This document shows, piece after piece, positions 63,460 to 64,000 of a stretch of DNA of 64,000 nt (positions are counted from its first letter, which is position 1; every line of letters begins with the position of its first letter). The notes beneath the pieces were generated by a model that saw only the letters and a list, made by a program, of their open reading frames with translations, had not been told where the DNA came from and ran no database searches. The stretch covers positions 3,906,001 to 3,970,000 of the forward strand of contig NZ_JACIBV010000001.1 in NCBI RefSeq assembly GCF_014195505.1, read 5' to 3'. Source of the stretch: Nonomuraea dietziae. GTDB taxonomy: Bacteria > Actinomycetota > Actinomycetes > Streptosporangiales > Streptosporangiaceae. The translations under genes and the position numbers were made by a program.

Positions 63460-64000
63460 CTGGACCCGATCGCTGAAGGACTACTGGAGGCGGCACGCCC
63501 TGAGCTCGGCTATCGCGAGAACGGCGGCCAGTACACGAAGTTCGGCACGTGGTACGCGGATCTGGTCGAGGATTCCCAGTACCGCAACGCGCCCTGGTGC
63601 GACATGTTCATCTCCTGGGCGGCGCAGAAGGCGGGCGTCCAGGAGTTCGTCGGGCAGTTCGCGTGGACGCCCTCGCACGCGGCCTGGTTCATCAAGCAGG
63701 GCGCGTGGTCGCAGCGACCCGAGCCCGGAGCCCTGGTCTTCTACGACTGGAAGGGCGGCAAGAGCTACAAGGGCATCGACCATGTCGGCATCGTCGAGAA
63801 GGTCGTCGGATCGAAGATCCACACGATCGAGGCGAACGTCGACAGGGTCTGGCTCAAGCGCAAGGTGCGCGACACCGAGAAGGTCGTCGGATACGGGCTG
63901 CCGCGCATGGTCAAGGAGCGTCCAGGGCTGATCGAGGTGCGCCCTTCCGAGAAGCCGGCCGAGCCGTTCGCGGTCCAGGCCGCTCTGCCGGGGCTGACGG
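63460..64000 (+). CDS. CHAP-domain cell-wall amidase, N-terminal part, apparent CTG start
   Basis: Partial gene running off the window. The frame reads DPIAEGLLEAARPELGYREN from 63463 and contains the CHAP catalytic block APWCDMFISWAAQKAG (Cys nucleophile) and GIDHVGIVEKV (His), then IHTIEANVD. The first half is the actinomycete CHAP form of peptidoglycan hydrolase. In this frame an upstream TAG (63430) and the absence of any ATG, GTG or TTG before it leave CTG 63460 as the only start-like codon, with GGGGAGGAG 5-6 bases upstream. No signal peptide is seen, which is usual in this subfamily. An inverted repeat AGACA/TGTCT lies at 63374-63392. Confidence 0.85.
   Translation, partial: MDPIAEGLLEAARPELGYRENGGQYTKFGTWYADLVEDSQYRNAPWCDMFISWAAQKAGVQEFVGQFAWTPSHAAWFIKQGAWSQRPEPGALVFYDWKGGKSYKGIDHVGIVEKVVGSKIHTIEANVDRVWLKRKVRDTEKVVGYGLPRMVKERPGLIEVRPSEKPAEPFAVQAALPGLT

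Overview
The window is 64 kb of very GC-rich, densely coding DNA. Translationally coupled ATGA/GTGA gene junctions, many GTG starts, and family content (DUF574 methyltransferase, LytR-CpsA-Psr protein, glucosyl-3-phosphoglycerate synthase, 2TM-anchored CHAP-type cell-wall proteins) point to an actinomycete. The style of the genes, especially frequent AGG arginine codons and the HTH-fused orphan DNA methylase, suggests Streptosporangiaceae (Nonomuraea-like), but this is an inference without a database search. No tRNA, rRNA, transposase, integrase or CRISPR array was seen.

Layout. 0-4.8 kb: end of one sugar-binding protein, then a complete alpha-glucoside-type sugar ABC importer (binding lipoprotein plus two permeases, no ATPase); the first permease carries an extracellular Cna-B-like insert. 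4.8-11.3 kb: uracil-DNA glycosylase, a small acidic protein, a thiamine-binding-family protein, an FAD monooxygenase behind three 16-bp direct repeats, an HxlR regulator fused to a peroxiredoxin domain, a coiled-coil protein and a DUF574 methyltransferase. 8.9-13.7 kb holds four different families of tandem repeats (85, 63, 126 and 96 bp). 14.0-26.4 kb: two complete dipeptide/oligopeptide-type ABC systems, facing each other and separated by two strong terminators and a 64-bp repeat; the dppF-like gene of the first is frameshifted. 26.5-32.3 kb: overlapping glgX-treY-treZ for trehalose from maltooligosaccharides/glycogen. 32.5-38.3 kb: a DUF397-like microprotein, MscL, two unknown proteins, two tandem prolyl aminopeptidases, a PAP2 phosphatase and a small unknown protein.

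38.3-44.9 kb: universal stress protein, a histidine kinase that contains an inactive copy of itself, its convergent response regulator, and a MacB/FtsX-type ABC exporter. 44.8-56.6 kb: a carbohydrate island: GT4 glycosyltransferase and GpgS in one direction, Gfo/Idh/MocA and medium-chain dehydrogenases, a GH63-like hydrolase resembling glucosylglycerate hydrolase, a TIM-barrel isomerase, a second sugar ABC importer and a ROK regulator, with three palindromes in the central divergent promoter. 56.5-64 kb: PAP2 phosphatase, metal/cobalamin-binding protein, thiol peroxidase Tpx, LytR-CpsA-Psr protein, an orphan DNA methylase with an N-terminal HTH and HsdS-like C-terminus divergent from a PP2C phosphatase, a secreted unknown protein, and the start of a CHAP amidase that appears to use a CTG start codon.

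The most promising items for follow-up are the HxlR-peroxiredoxin fusion beside a flavin monooxygenase, the kinase-pseudokinase fusion, the glucosylglycerate-like island with its divergent operators, the permease with an MBP-loop-like Cna-B insert, and the HTH-methylase-TRD fusion with an inverted repeat at its own promoter.
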